Positions 1 through 5,523 are shown, counted from the stretch's first letter. The stretch: 6,585 bases of DNA from Desulfotomaculaceae bacterium (GCA_028704035.1 JAQVLS010000094.1:1-6585); one strand, 5' to 3'. A program made the numbers and translations. Notes: generated by a model from the letters alone, not told the origin.

Positions 1-895
1 CCATAAACAATTCGGCTATTTCCCTGGTTTCTGCGCCTTCGCGCAGTGGCGTCTTCAAATCCACTTCCCGCTCGTCATAAAGGCACGGTCTCAAGCCACC
101 GCTCGCAGTCAGGCGCAGGCGGTTGCAGTTTTCACAGAAATGATCGCTCATGGAGGTAATAAAGCCAACAGTTCCCGCAGCGTCTTTAAAGCGGTAATAT
201 TTGGCAGGGCCGCTGCCGCAAGGCGCCCCAACAGGCGACAATTGACCGACTTTTCTGTTTAGCTGGTCTATTATTTCTGCAGCCGGCACAAATCGCCCTG
301 CGGACCAGGTTATGGAGGAACCGATAGGCATCAGTTCAATAAAGCGGATGTGCAGGGGCCTATTAAGGGTAAGGCGAGCCATGGTCGCTACCTCATCGTC
401 GTTGAAATCACGGATAACAACAGTGTTCAGCTTAACCGGGTGAAGCCCGGCGTCGAGAGCCGACTGGATGCCTTTCCAGGCAGAGGATAGTTCGCCGCCG
501 CGGGTTAACTCCCGGTAGCGATCATCCCTTAAAGTATCCAGACTGATATTAACCCGGTTGACTCCTGCTTCTTTCAGCGCCTTGACGCGGGCAGGAAGCA
601 GCAGCCCATTGGTGGTGAGGGTTATATCCTCAATTTCGGGAATGCTTGAAATGCGGCTTATCAGATCCTCTAATCCCCTGCGCACCAGCGGTTCGCCCCC
701 GGTCAGGCGTACTTTTTTAATCCCGACCAGAACCGCAGCCTTTATTATTGTTTCAAATTCTTCCAGGCGCAGGATGTCCTCATGGGGATTATCCTTGATA
801 CCCTCTGGCGGCATACAGTATACACAACGCAGGTTGCACTTGTCGGTAACGGAAACTCGCAAATAATTTATGTCTCTTCTGTAGGTATCACGCAT
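1..895 (-). CDS. moaA: GTP 3',8-cyclase MoaA (molybdenum cofactor biosynthesis), 3' end cut by window edge
   Basis: Radical SAM enzyme that, with MoaC, converts GTP to cyclic pyranopterin monophosphate, the first step of molybdopterin synthesis in the cytoplasm. I translated the minus strand from the ATG at 895 and read 298 codons without a stop to the window edge. The N-terminal [4Fe-4S]/SAM motif CxxxCxxC is at residues 20-27 (C20, C24, C27), the GGEP motif at 66-69, and the second, MoaA-specific cluster C-x2-C-x13-C at C254, C257 and C271, with the GTP-contacting NRLRL arginines at 258-262. MoaA is usually about 325 residues, so some 25-30 residues, including the C-terminal Gly-Gly, lie outside the window. 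The start is supported by AAGGTG (901-906), five bases upstream. It is divergent from larC2. No frameshift or missing key residue is visible. Confidence 0.97.
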   Translation of the reverse strand, partial: MRDTYRRDINYLRVSVTDKCNLRCVYCMPPEGIKDNPHEDILRLEEFETIIKAAVLVGIKKVRLTGGEPLVRRGLEDLISRISSIPEIEDITLTTNGLLLPARVKALKEAGVNRVNISLDTLRDDRYRELTRGGELSSAWKGIQSALDAGLHPVKLNTVVIRDFNDDEVATMARLTLNRPLHIRFIELMPIGSSITWSAGRFVPAAEIIDQLNRKVGQLSPVGAPCGSGPAKYYRFKDAAGTVGFITSMSDHFCENCNRLRLTASGGLRPCLYDEREVDLKTPLREGAETREIAELFM

Positions 896-915
896 AGCTT
901 CACCTTCTCGATTAT

Positions 916-940
916 TAGTTAATTGCTGAAGTAGTTAATT
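916..940. repeat. 9-bp direct repeat in the moaA leader, possible operator
   Basis: TAGTTAATT occurs at 916-924 and again at 932-940, with a 16-base period. The pair lies between the candidate moaA promoter and its ribosome binding site, where a repressor or leader-binding factor could act. The region is AT-rich and the repeat is short, so chance is possible. I do not recognise a known regulator site. Confidence 0.4.
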
Positions 941-979
941 ACCAAATAATATAATCCCTTGCATAAATACATGCTGCAG

Positions 980-1010
980 TTGACAAGTACCCGTAACAAA
1001 CAATTATTAT
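980..1010 (+). promoter_or_regulatory. Possible plus-strand promoter facing larC2, overlapping the moaA -10
   Basis: A consensus TTGACA -35 box lies at 980-985 on the plus strand. The nearest -10-like hexamer is TATTAT at 1005-1010, with a long 19-base spacer. It would overlap the -10 box of the candidate moaA promoter on the other strand, so the two could interfere. The poor spacing makes this weaker than the extended -10 nearer larC2. Confidence 0.2.
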
Positions 1011-1037
1011 TATAACAATTATACTCTTAACGAACAA
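1009..1037 (-). promoter_or_regulatory. Candidate sigma-A promoter for moaA
   Basis: On the minus strand, TTGTTC (1037-1032) and a perfect TATAAT (1014-1009) are separated by 17 bases, a good match to a housekeeping promoter. Transcription would begin near 1002 and give an AT-rich leader of about 105 bases before the moaA ATG. The surrounding DNA is very AT-rich, so chance matches are likely, and this is a pattern-based call only. Confidence 0.4.
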
Positions 1038-1102
1038 CTACTACAAATAGAGACACTCCCCTGTAAAGGTAAAAAATGCCTCACTAATAATCAGCACAGT
1101 TA

Positions 1103-1111
1103 TGTTAAAAT
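1103..1111 (+). promoter_or_regulatory. Candidate extended -10 promoter for larC2
   Basis: TGTTAAAAT fits the extended -10 pattern TG-N-TAtAAT with one mismatch. Transcription would start near 1118, about 33 bases before the larC2 ATG, just ahead of the ribosome binding site. There is no good -35 box (1083-1088 reads ACTAAT), but extended -10 promoters do not require one. A second -10-like hexamer, TATACT, sits at 1111-1116. Evidence is sequence pattern only. Confidence 0.35.
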
Positions 1112-1135
1112 ATACTGGTATATTTTTGCTTTTTG

Positions 1136-1142
1136 AAAGGGG
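1136..1142 (+). promoter_or_regulatory. Ribosome binding site that sets the larC2 start
   Basis: AAAGGGG lies eight bases before the ATG at 1151. An in-frame TTG at 1133 lies upstream of this site, so the shorter ATG-initiated form is preferred over the six-residue-longer one. Confidence 0.7.
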
Positions 1143-1150
1143 AACAGGCA

Positions 1151-1618
1151 ATGCTCGGCCAAGAAGAAACTATTATTGTACTTGAAGCTGCCATAGATGA
1201 TATGAATCCGGAAATATACTCCTACCTGCTTGACAAATTGATTGAAGAAGGAGCGCTGGACGCATATCTGACTCCCGTGTATATGAAAAAGAACAGACCC
1301 GCCAACCTCCTGTCAGTAATCTGCCGGGAGGGAAAATCAGAAAAACTGCTGGAAACTGTTTTCCGGGAGACCACCACATTGGGGGTGCGCATCAGGGAAG
1401 AAAAGAGAAGGGTACTGCCCAGAAGCTTTACCAAAGTAAAAACTCCCTGGGGGGAAGTAAAAGTAAAAATTGGTTTTTTAGATGAGGACAAAACAGAAAT
1501 ACTGCAATTCGCTCCCGAATACAAGGAATGCCGGAGCATATCTGAAAAACATGGAGTTCCTCTGAAAAAAGTGTACACTGCCGCCCTGCTGGCCTTTTCG
1601 CAGCTAAAGGAAAAATGA
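1151..1618 (+). CDS. larC2: LarC2: C-terminal (CTP-binding) domain of the nickel-pincer nucleotide nickel insertase, stand-alone gene
   Basis: This 155-residue protein matches only the C-terminal part of the LarC (DUF111) family. LarC inserts nickel into pyridinium-3,5-bisthiocarboxylic acid mononucleotide at the expense of CTP, and the LarC2 domain is the CTP-binding part. Visible family motifs are IDDMNPE (15-21), TPVYMKKNRP (41-50), FRETTTLGVR (71-80), APEYKECR (121-128) and GVPLKKVY (135-142). The usual Asn before IDDM is Ala here, which is a change inside a conserved motif. The domain looks complete, so this is a separate gene and not a fragment. It lies on the strand opposite to larC1, larB and larE, and stops 12 bases short of the larE stop. 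ATG 1151 is chosen on its Shine-Dalgarno spacing. It presumably works in trans with LarC1. Confidence 0.93.
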   Translation: MLGQEETIIVLEAAIDDMNPEIYSYLLDKLIEEGALDAYLTPVYMKKNRPANLLSVICREGKSEKLLETVFRETTTLGVRIREEKRRVLPRSFTKVKTPWGEVKVKIGFLDEDKTEILQFAPEYKECRSISEKHGVPLKKVYTAALLAFSQLKEK

Positions 1619-1630
1619 AACGGGTCCAGG

Positions 1631-2446
1631 CTAAAAAGCCCCCTCCCTGATGGCCTCATCCATGCTGCCGCTCCGAAAACCCTGCAGATCCAGCGCTGTA
1701 TAAGCATAACCTATTTCCTTAAACCTGGCGGCAACTTCTCCGGCCCTTTCCAGCAGTACATTAAAACATTCCGGGGGGACTTCTATGCGGGCCAAGTTGT
1801 CGTGGTGTCTTACCCTGAGCTGGCCTATCCCCAGGTTTTTCAAATATTCTTCCGCCTGGTGCACCATCACCAGGCTTTCCAAGGAAATTTCAGCGCCGTA
1901 TGGAAACCTTGTAGCCAGGCAGGGGGTAGCCGGTTTATAGGCAGTGGGCAGAGCGAATTGCCGGGAAAGGGCATAAATTTCCTGCTTCGTTATACCCGCT
2001 TCCCGCAGCGGCGATCTTACTCCTAGTTCCTTACCGGCACGTAGGCCGGGGCGGTAATCCTCGGCATCATCGGCGTTTACCCCGTCAAACACGTGACTGG
2101 CGCCCTTTTCCCCGGCGATCCTGAGCATTGCCGTGTAAATTTCTTTCTTGCAGTGATAGCACCTGTCGGGGGGATTGCCTCTAAACGCGGCGCTTCTTAG
2201 CCCATTGGTCTTTAAAACTATATGCTTTGTACCAATTGCGTCGGCCAGCGCTTTGGCCTCGTCGACCTCACCGGGCGGATATATTTCTGAAGTCGCGGTT
2301 ACGGCCAGCACCCGCTCGCCCAGTATATCGCGGACGACCTTAAGCAGCAGAGTGCTATCAACACCGCCGGAAAAGGCTACCAGTACTTTACCGCAGTCTT
2401 TTAAAATATTTATCAGTCGGTCCAGTTTCCGTTCTAACTCTTTCAT
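1631..2446 (-). CDS. larE: LarE: ATP-dependent sulfur transferase of nickel-pincer cofactor synthesis, three-cysteine type
   Basis: LarE adenylates the carboxylates of pyridinium-3,5-biscarboxylic acid mononucleotide and replaces oxygen with sulfur, giving the dithio-acid that LarC metallates. With the ATG at 2446 it has 271 residues, close to the family's usual 275. The N-type ATP pyrophosphatase PP-loop SGGVDS is at 26-31. The conserved CYHCKKEIY segment gives C96 and C99, and PATPCLATRFPYG gives C176. C176 matches the sacrificial cysteine of the L. plantarum enzyme, while the extra CxxC pair is the pattern associated with LarE that binds a [4Fe-4S] cluster and can turn over. A TTG at 2458 gives four more residues, but AAAGG (2459-2463) abuts it, whereas it stands 12 bases from the ATG, so I prefer the ATG. 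It is 88 bases downstream of larC1 in the same direction and convergent with larC2. Confidence 0.95.
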   Translation of the reverse strand: MKELERKLDRLINILKDCGKVLVAFSGGVDSTLLLKVVRDILGERVLAVTATSEIYPPGEVDEAKALADAIGTKHIVLKTNGLRSAAFRGNPPDRCYHCKKEIYTAMLRIAGEKGASHVFDGVNADDAEDYRPGLRAGKELGVRSPLREAGITKQEIYALSRQFALPTAYKPATPCLATRFPYGAEISLESLVMVHQAEEYLKNLGIGQLRVRHHDNLARIEVPPECFNVLLERAGEVAARFKEIGYAYTALDLQGFRSGSMDEAIREGAF

Positions 2447-2534
2447 AGTAAAAACCAACCTTTATTCATACGAGATTGCGTAATACGAACAATCACCATT
2501 TCTCAACTTAAAGGGAATAATGGTCATATCTATT
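2447..2534 (-). other. larC1-larE intergenic spacer with a weak hairpin, no terminator
   Basis: This 88-base spacer contains a small imperfect hairpin (GATTG/CAATC around CGT/ACG, roughly 2475-2495) with no following T tract. I see no convincing promoter or terminator, so larE is probably co-transcribed with larC1. Confidence 0.4.
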
Positions 2535-3461
2535 TTATTCACTTTTTTCATGCGAATGGCCGTGGTCGTGTTCCTGGTTGTGATCATGATCATGCCCGTA
2601 CTCGTGCTGGTGGCTGTGGTGAACGTGACCGTGTTTATGCTCGTGAGTATTGGTGTGCGCCGGTTTGTGGTCGTGTAGGTGGGCATGGCGATGTTCCCGG
2701 TGATGGCAGCAGTGGCAGGGAATAGGACTCTGTATTTCAGCCTGGCAATGCTCTCCTACAATCAACCTTAGCAGGTTCGGGTGTTCCATAACCTTTTTGC
2801 CGGCGCCGTACCCCACTTTTTCAATGATCATGGCCGGCAAATCGATAAAGGCGTCCGCCAGGACGGAAAGTAAGGCCGCTCCGGTGGGAGTCACTAGTTC
2901 ACCTGCGATGCCTGTTCCATAAACAGGCACGCCGTGTAATATCTCCAGCGTGGCAGGAGCTGGTGAAGGAATTACACCATGCATGCATTTTATAAAACCT
3001 TTGCCCATGGGTAAAGGAGAAACATAAACCTTATCGACCTTAAGCAGATGCAAGCCCAGTACGGCGCCTGTCACATCCACGATCGCGTCAACGGCGCCGA
3101 CCTCATGAAAGTGAATCTGCTCCGGCGTCGTGTCATGGACGGCAGCCTCCGCCGCAGCCAGGCGAATAAACACCTCTCTGCTTTTATCCTTTACTGCCGC
3201 CGGCAGGTCGCTGCCGGCAATAATCTGCAGGATATCGGCCAAACGCCGCGCCGGTTGCTCTGTTTCCAACAAATCCACAAAAATGTTGACGCAAGCTATG
3301 CCGTTTCTCTTTTCTTTTTTACACCGCATATCATAGCCTGCCACCGGCATTTTAGCCAACTCTTCTTTTAACAGTGCAAAGTCAACCCCGGCGCTAACCA
3401 GGGCGCCCATGCACATATCCCCGCTTATGCCAGAAAAACAATCAAAATAGGCAATCCTCAA
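2535..3461 (-). CDS. larC1: LarC1: N-terminal domain of the nickel-pincer nucleotide nickel insertase, with histidine-rich C-terminal tail
   Basis: This 308-residue protein matches the N-terminal part of LarC (DUF111), which with LarC2 places nickel in the pincer nucleotide. Family landmarks are FDCFSGISGDM (6-16), EQIHFHEVGAVDAIVD (114-129), HGVIPSPAPAT (161-171), ELVTPTGAA (188-196) and GYGAG (217-221). The catalytic-type domain ends near residue 238. Residues 249-308 form a tail with 24 histidines, opening with CHCC, and the usual LarC2 domain does not follow. Such a tail probably binds or stores nickel, by analogy with histidine-rich nickel chaperones (inference). The start is a TTG at 3461, six bases after AGGGGGG (3468-3474). 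The gene overlaps the 3' end of larB by 20 bases, suggesting translational coupling. The matching LarC2 domain is encoded at 1151-1618 on the other strand. Confidence 0.95.
   Translation of the reverse strand: MRIAYFDCFSGISGDMCMGALVSAGVDFALLKEELAKMPVAGYDMRCKKEKRNGIACVNIFVDLLETEQPARRLADILQIIAGSDLPAAVKDKSREVFIRLAAAEAAVHDTTPEQIHFHEVGAVDAIVDVTGAVLGLHLLKVDKVYVSPLPMGKGFIKCMHGVIPSPAPATLEILHGVPVYGTGIAGELVTPTGAALLSVLADAFIDLPAMIIEKVGYGAGKKVMEHPNLLRLIVGEHCQAEIQSPIPCHCCHHREHRHAHLHDHKPAHTNTHEHKHGHVHHSHQHEYGHDHDHNQEHDHGHSHEKSE
2538..2717 (-). other. Histidine-rich, low-complexity coding segment (LarC1 residues 249-308)
   Basis: Sixty codons encode 24 His and 3 Cys, interspersed mainly with Asp, Glu, Lys, Gly and Ser, in a mostly alternating His-x pattern. 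The DNA is correspondingly low-complexity, rich in CAT and CAC codons. It is a likely multi-site metal-binding tail. The alternate-frame ORF over the same DNA (2462-2686) is a by-product of this composition. Confidence 0.9.
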
Positions 3462-4221
3462 TCCTATCCCCCCTAATCATCCTGGTTATAGCATTAGCCA
3501 TAGCGGCGGCGCCAAAACCGTTGTCGATGTTCACAACGCTTACGCCCGAGGCGCAGCTGGTGAGCATGCCGAGCAGGGCTGAGAGCCCGTTGAAACTGGC
3601 GCCGTAGCCTACGCTGGTCGGCACGGCGATGATCGGTTGATCGGCCAGACCACCTACCACGCTGGCCAGGGCCCCTTCCATTCCAGCTACTACAATGATC
3701 ACATTAGCCCAACGAATTAGCTCCAGTTTGTCCAGCAGTCGGTGGATCCCGGCTACCCCCACATCATAAGTCCGTCTGACTTCGTTGCCCATTACTTCCG
3801 CAGTAACAGCCGCCTCTTCGGCTACAGGCAGGTCGGCGGTGCCGGCGCTCATAACCAGTATTTTACCCCTGGGAGCAGATTGTTCACCCCGGTTGACCAC
3901 GATAACCCGGGCCAATTCATTGTATATCGCGTCCCGGTATATTTCCTTGACCTTGTCATAGGCTTCCTTTGCAGCCCTGGTGCCAATAATACTCCTGCGC
4001 CCGTCACACAGCTTATTGAAAATTTGGGCAATTTGCTCAGCAGTTTTACCCTGACAAAAAACCACTTCTGGAAAGCCCTTACGCAGGGCGCGGTGGTGGT
4101 CAACCAACGCAAATCCCAGGTCCTCGTAGGGCAGGTATTTTAATCTGGCCAGAGCATCGTCTACAGATACTTGATTATTTTTAACATCCTCCAGCAATTT
4201 GTGCAGTTCATCTTTAAGCAT
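3442..4221 (-). CDS. larB: LarB: nicotinic acid adenine dinucleotide carboxylase/hydrolase (P2CMN synthase)
   Basis: LarB carboxylates C5 of the pyridinium ring of nicotinic acid adenine dinucleotide and hydrolyses its phosphoanhydride, giving pyridinium-3,5-biscarboxylic acid mononucleotide and AMP. This is the first step of nickel-pincer cofactor synthesis. The protein has 259 residues. An N-terminal helical part (about 1-115, with the conserved FPEVVFCQGKT at 50-60) precedes a PurE-like carboxylase domain from about 120. That domain includes SAGTADLPVAEEA (125-137), GMEGALASVVGGLAD (180-194), PTSVGYGASF (201-210) and SCASGVSVVNIDNGFG (222-237). C223 lies in the position of the cysteine known to form the covalent pyridine adduct (Cys221 in L. 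plantarum). The ATG at 4221 follows AAGGAG (4232-4237) by 10 bases. It begins 27 bases after the folate gene stop and overlaps larC1. Confidence 0.97.
   Translation of the reverse strand: MLKDELHKLLEDVKNNQVSVDDALARLKYLPYEDLGFALVDHHRALRKGFPEVVFCQGKTAEQIAQIFNKLCDGRRSIIGTRAAKEAYDKVKEIYRDAIYNELARVIVVNRGEQSAPRGKILVMSAGTADLPVAEEAAVTAEVMGNEVRRTYDVGVAGIHRLLDKLELIRWANVIIVVAGMEGALASVVGGLADQPIIAVPTSVGYGASFNGLSALLGMLTSCASGVSVVNIDNGFGAAAMANAITRMIRGDRIEDCLF
3468..3474 (-). promoter_or_regulatory. Ribosome binding site for larC1 inside larB
   Basis: AGGGGGG lies within the last codons of larB, six bases before the TTG start of larC1. It supports that non-ATG start and coupling of larC1 translation to larB. 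Confidence 0.65.
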
Positions 4222-4248
4222 AATCCCAAGGCTCCTTTTGAGTAAAAA

Positions 4249-4845
4249 TCAAGCAGTTTGATGCAGCCTGATTAACCGGTCTTCAGTTAAAATAATGTGG
4301 ACAGGCATATCGTGCGGTTCCGGGAAAACATCAGGCAGCACTTGGAAATCATAGGCCAGGCCGATGTAAATAGTCCCCTTTCCCGTGCGGCCTAAAAAAC
4401 GGTCGTAGAAGCCGTATCCATAGCCAATACGGTATCCGGAAATATCAAAGGCTACCCCAGGCGTAATGACCATGTCCAGCGCCGCAGGATCCAGCGACTG
4501 CACAGCCTGCGGCTTTGGCTCGGGAATGCCCCAGGCGCCGGGCTGCAGATCGGCGGGAAAGTTCACAATTAAGGATGGCGTCAATAAACATTTAGCTTTA
4601 TCAGTTACCGGCACAGCCACATTTTTTCCGTCAGCCAGCGCCCTAGCCACCAGATCCGCTGTCCGCACCTCGTTGCGGCAGTCCAGGTAAACCATCATAC
4701 TGCACGCGCTGCAGTACTCATCCAGCGCCAAAAGCCTGCTGCTGATCATAGCGCTCTTTTCAGCCACCTGCCGGGGTGAAAGCGCATTTCTTTTCTTAAT
4801 TACATCACTTCTTAATTGCTTTTTCATCTCTCTATTTTCCAGCAA
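4249..4845 (-). CDS. 5-formyltetrahydrofolate cyclo-ligase (5,10-methenyltetrahydrofolate synthetase)
   Basis: This enzyme uses ATP to convert 5-formyltetrahydrofolate to 5,10-methenyltetrahydrofolate, salvaging an inhibitory folate form in the cytoplasm. From the TTG at 4845 the protein has 198 residues, typical for the family. It has the N-terminal basic segment MKKQLRSDVIKKRNALS (7-23), WGIPEP (105-110), VITPGVAFD (126-134) and the signature nucleotide-binding loop RIGYGYGFYDRFL (139-151). The start is debatable: AAGGAGG (4853-4859) sits seven bases before the TTG, while the ATG at 4827 (residue 7) is the usual homologue start but has only a weak GGAAA upstream. I prefer the TTG. A GC-rich hairpin lies just upstream, and larB follows after 27 bases. 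The family goes by several names (fthC, ygfA, MTHFS), so no symbol is given. Confidence 0.95.
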   Translation of the reverse strand: MLENREMKKQLRSDVIKKRNALSPRQVAEKSAMISSRLLALDEYCSACSMMVYLDCRNEVRTADLVARALADGKNVAVPVTDKAKCLLTPSLIVNFPADLQPGAWGIPEPKPQAVQSLDPAALDMVITPGVAFDISGYRIGYGYGFYDRFLGRTGKGTIYIGLAYDFQVLPDVFPEPHDMPVHIILTEDRLIRLHQTA

Positions 4846-4852
4846 GCGGCTC

Positions 4853-4859
4853 CCTCCTT
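4853..4859 (-). promoter_or_regulatory. Strong ribosome binding site choosing the TTG start of the folate cyclo-ligase
   Basis: A perfect AAGGAGG stands seven bases before the TTG at 4845. It is 25 bases from the ATG at 4827, too far to serve that codon. Confidence 0.75.
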
Positions 4860-4871
4860 CCCAGTTCAAGA

Positions 4872-4897
4872 AGGGGCGGCTTCAGAAGGCCGCCCCT
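4872..4897 (-). terminator. GC-rich hairpin between the ACT-domain gene and the folate cyclo-ligase, possible partial terminator
   Basis: AGGGGCGGC (4872-4880) and its exact complement GCCGCCCCT (4889-4897) form a 9-bp stem with an 8-base loop. Read leftward, as the operon is, the stem is followed by the short T-rich run TTCTT, so termination may be partial. It ends 12 bases before the folate gene's ribosome binding site. A role in attenuation or transcript processing is equally possible. Read rightward there is no adjacent T tract. Confidence 0.45.
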
Positions 4898-4954
4898 GTA
4901 CTTATCAGTCGTTTTATTTTTTCCCTATCGTCATATGCTCGCTCAAGAGAACAT

Positions 4955-5386
4955 CTAAAGCTGATAAACATCCTTACCGGTCATGACATGGATGTCGTTC
5001 TCCTGAAGCACCTTAACCGCCTCATCGAGCTGTTCTACCCGGAACACAACCAGGGCGGCATTGGACGCCTTCTGTACAAAGGCGTAAAGGTATTCAATAT
5101 TTACGCCTGCCCGGTCAAGCATTTGCATAACCTGGGCCAGTCCGCCCGGATCATCAGCCACTTCCACTGCTATTATATCAGTAAAAGCAACGGTAAAGCC
5201 CTCTTCCTTCAAAACCCGGTGAGCCTGTTCAGGATCATTGACAATCAGCCTTAAAATGCCGAAATCAGTAGTGTCGGCTATGGACAGAGCACGGATGTTA
5301 ATATCGTTTTTCCCCAGCAGCGCAGTCACCTGGGCCAGACGTCCCGACTTGTTTTCAAGGAAAACCGAGATTTGCTTGACCTTCAT
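4955..5386 (-). CDS. Tandem ACT-domain protein, probable amino-acid-sensing regulatory protein
   Basis: This 143-residue protein consists of two ACT domains and nothing else: ACT-1 at about 4-70, with the ligand-loop segment ENKSGRLAQV (11-20), and ACT-2 at about 72-140, with DDPGGLAQVMQML (78-90). ACT domains bind small ligands, usually amino acids, at dimer interfaces. Stand-alone double-ACT proteins of this size are common in anaerobic Firmicutes, but the ligand and target are generally unknown. There is no catalytic domain, signal peptide or membrane segment. The ATG at 5386 lies seven bases after a perfect AAGGAGG (5394-5400). An in-frame TTG at 5392 is only one base from that site and is rejected. 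The gene lies 137 bases downstream of the radical SAM gene and 109 bases before the folate gene. Its link to either is not evident. Confidence 0.88.
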   Translation of the reverse strand: MKVKQISVFLENKSGRLAQVTALLGKNDINIRALSIADTTDFGILRLIVNDPEQAHRVLKEEGFTVAFTDIIAVEVADDPGGLAQVMQMLDRAGVNIEYLYAFVQKASNAALVVFRVEQLDEAVKVLQENDIHVMTGKDVYQL

Positions 5387-5523
5387 AGACAAGCCTCCTT
5401 TTTATTTTCATGAAAATGTACCTTCCAAAGAAATCAGCTTGCGAATCATTTACTCCTAAAGTTTTTATTCAACGGTACAGGTAAAGTTCCCTGCCGGCGC
5501 ACCGGACCGTCAATTAAAATTAC
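5387..5523 (-). other. Intergenic region between the radical SAM and ACT-domain genes
   Basis: It holds the ACT gene's ribosome binding site. A short GC palindrome (CCGG/CCGG, about 5493-5505) lies after the radical SAM stop, without a T tract. There is also a 13-codon ORF (5449-5408) with AGGAG only three bases before its ATG. I see no convincing terminator or promoter. Confidence 0.35.
5394..5400 (-). promoter_or_regulatory. Ribosome binding site of the ACT-domain gene
   Basis: A perfect AAGGAGG, seven bases before the ATG at 5386. It rules out the TTG at 5392, which is one base away. Confidence 0.8.

Noticed and set aside
558..866. 102-codon plus-strand ORF opposite moaA
   Set aside because: It is a low-complexity Ser/Arg-rich shadow of the moaA N-terminal coding region.
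896..1002. Moco riboswitch in the moaA leader
   Set aside because: The leader is AT-rich, with only a small GCAT/ATGC-type stem and none of the GC-rich helices expected of the Moco motif.
896..1150. NikR-type nickel operator upstream of larC2
   Set aside because: I found no GTATGA-N16-TCATAC-like inverted repeat in the region.
1619..1660. Bidirectional intrinsic terminator between larC2 and larE
   Set aside because: Only a 4-bp stem (GGCT/AGCC) is present, and neither strand has an adjacent T tract.
1222..1707. 161-codon ORF antisense to larC2
   Set aside because: It lies opposite a clearly conserved gene, has no recognisable domain, and is explained as a shadow of larC2.
2462..2686. Alternate-frame ORF over the larC1 histidine tail, considered as a frameshift extension toward LarC2
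   Set aside because: Its translation is Thr/Met/Ile-rich, a by-product of CAC/CAT codons read out of frame, and has no LarC2 motif. The real LarC2 is at 1151-1618.
3742..4143. 133-codon plus-strand ORF inside larB
   Set aside because: It is antisense to conserved LarB motifs, with no family resemblance or ribosome binding site.
5408..5449. 13-codon ORF upstream of the ACT-domain gene, considered as a leader peptide
   Set aside because: AGGAG is only three bases from the ATG, the peptide has no run of a regulatory amino acid, and no attenuator hairpin follows.
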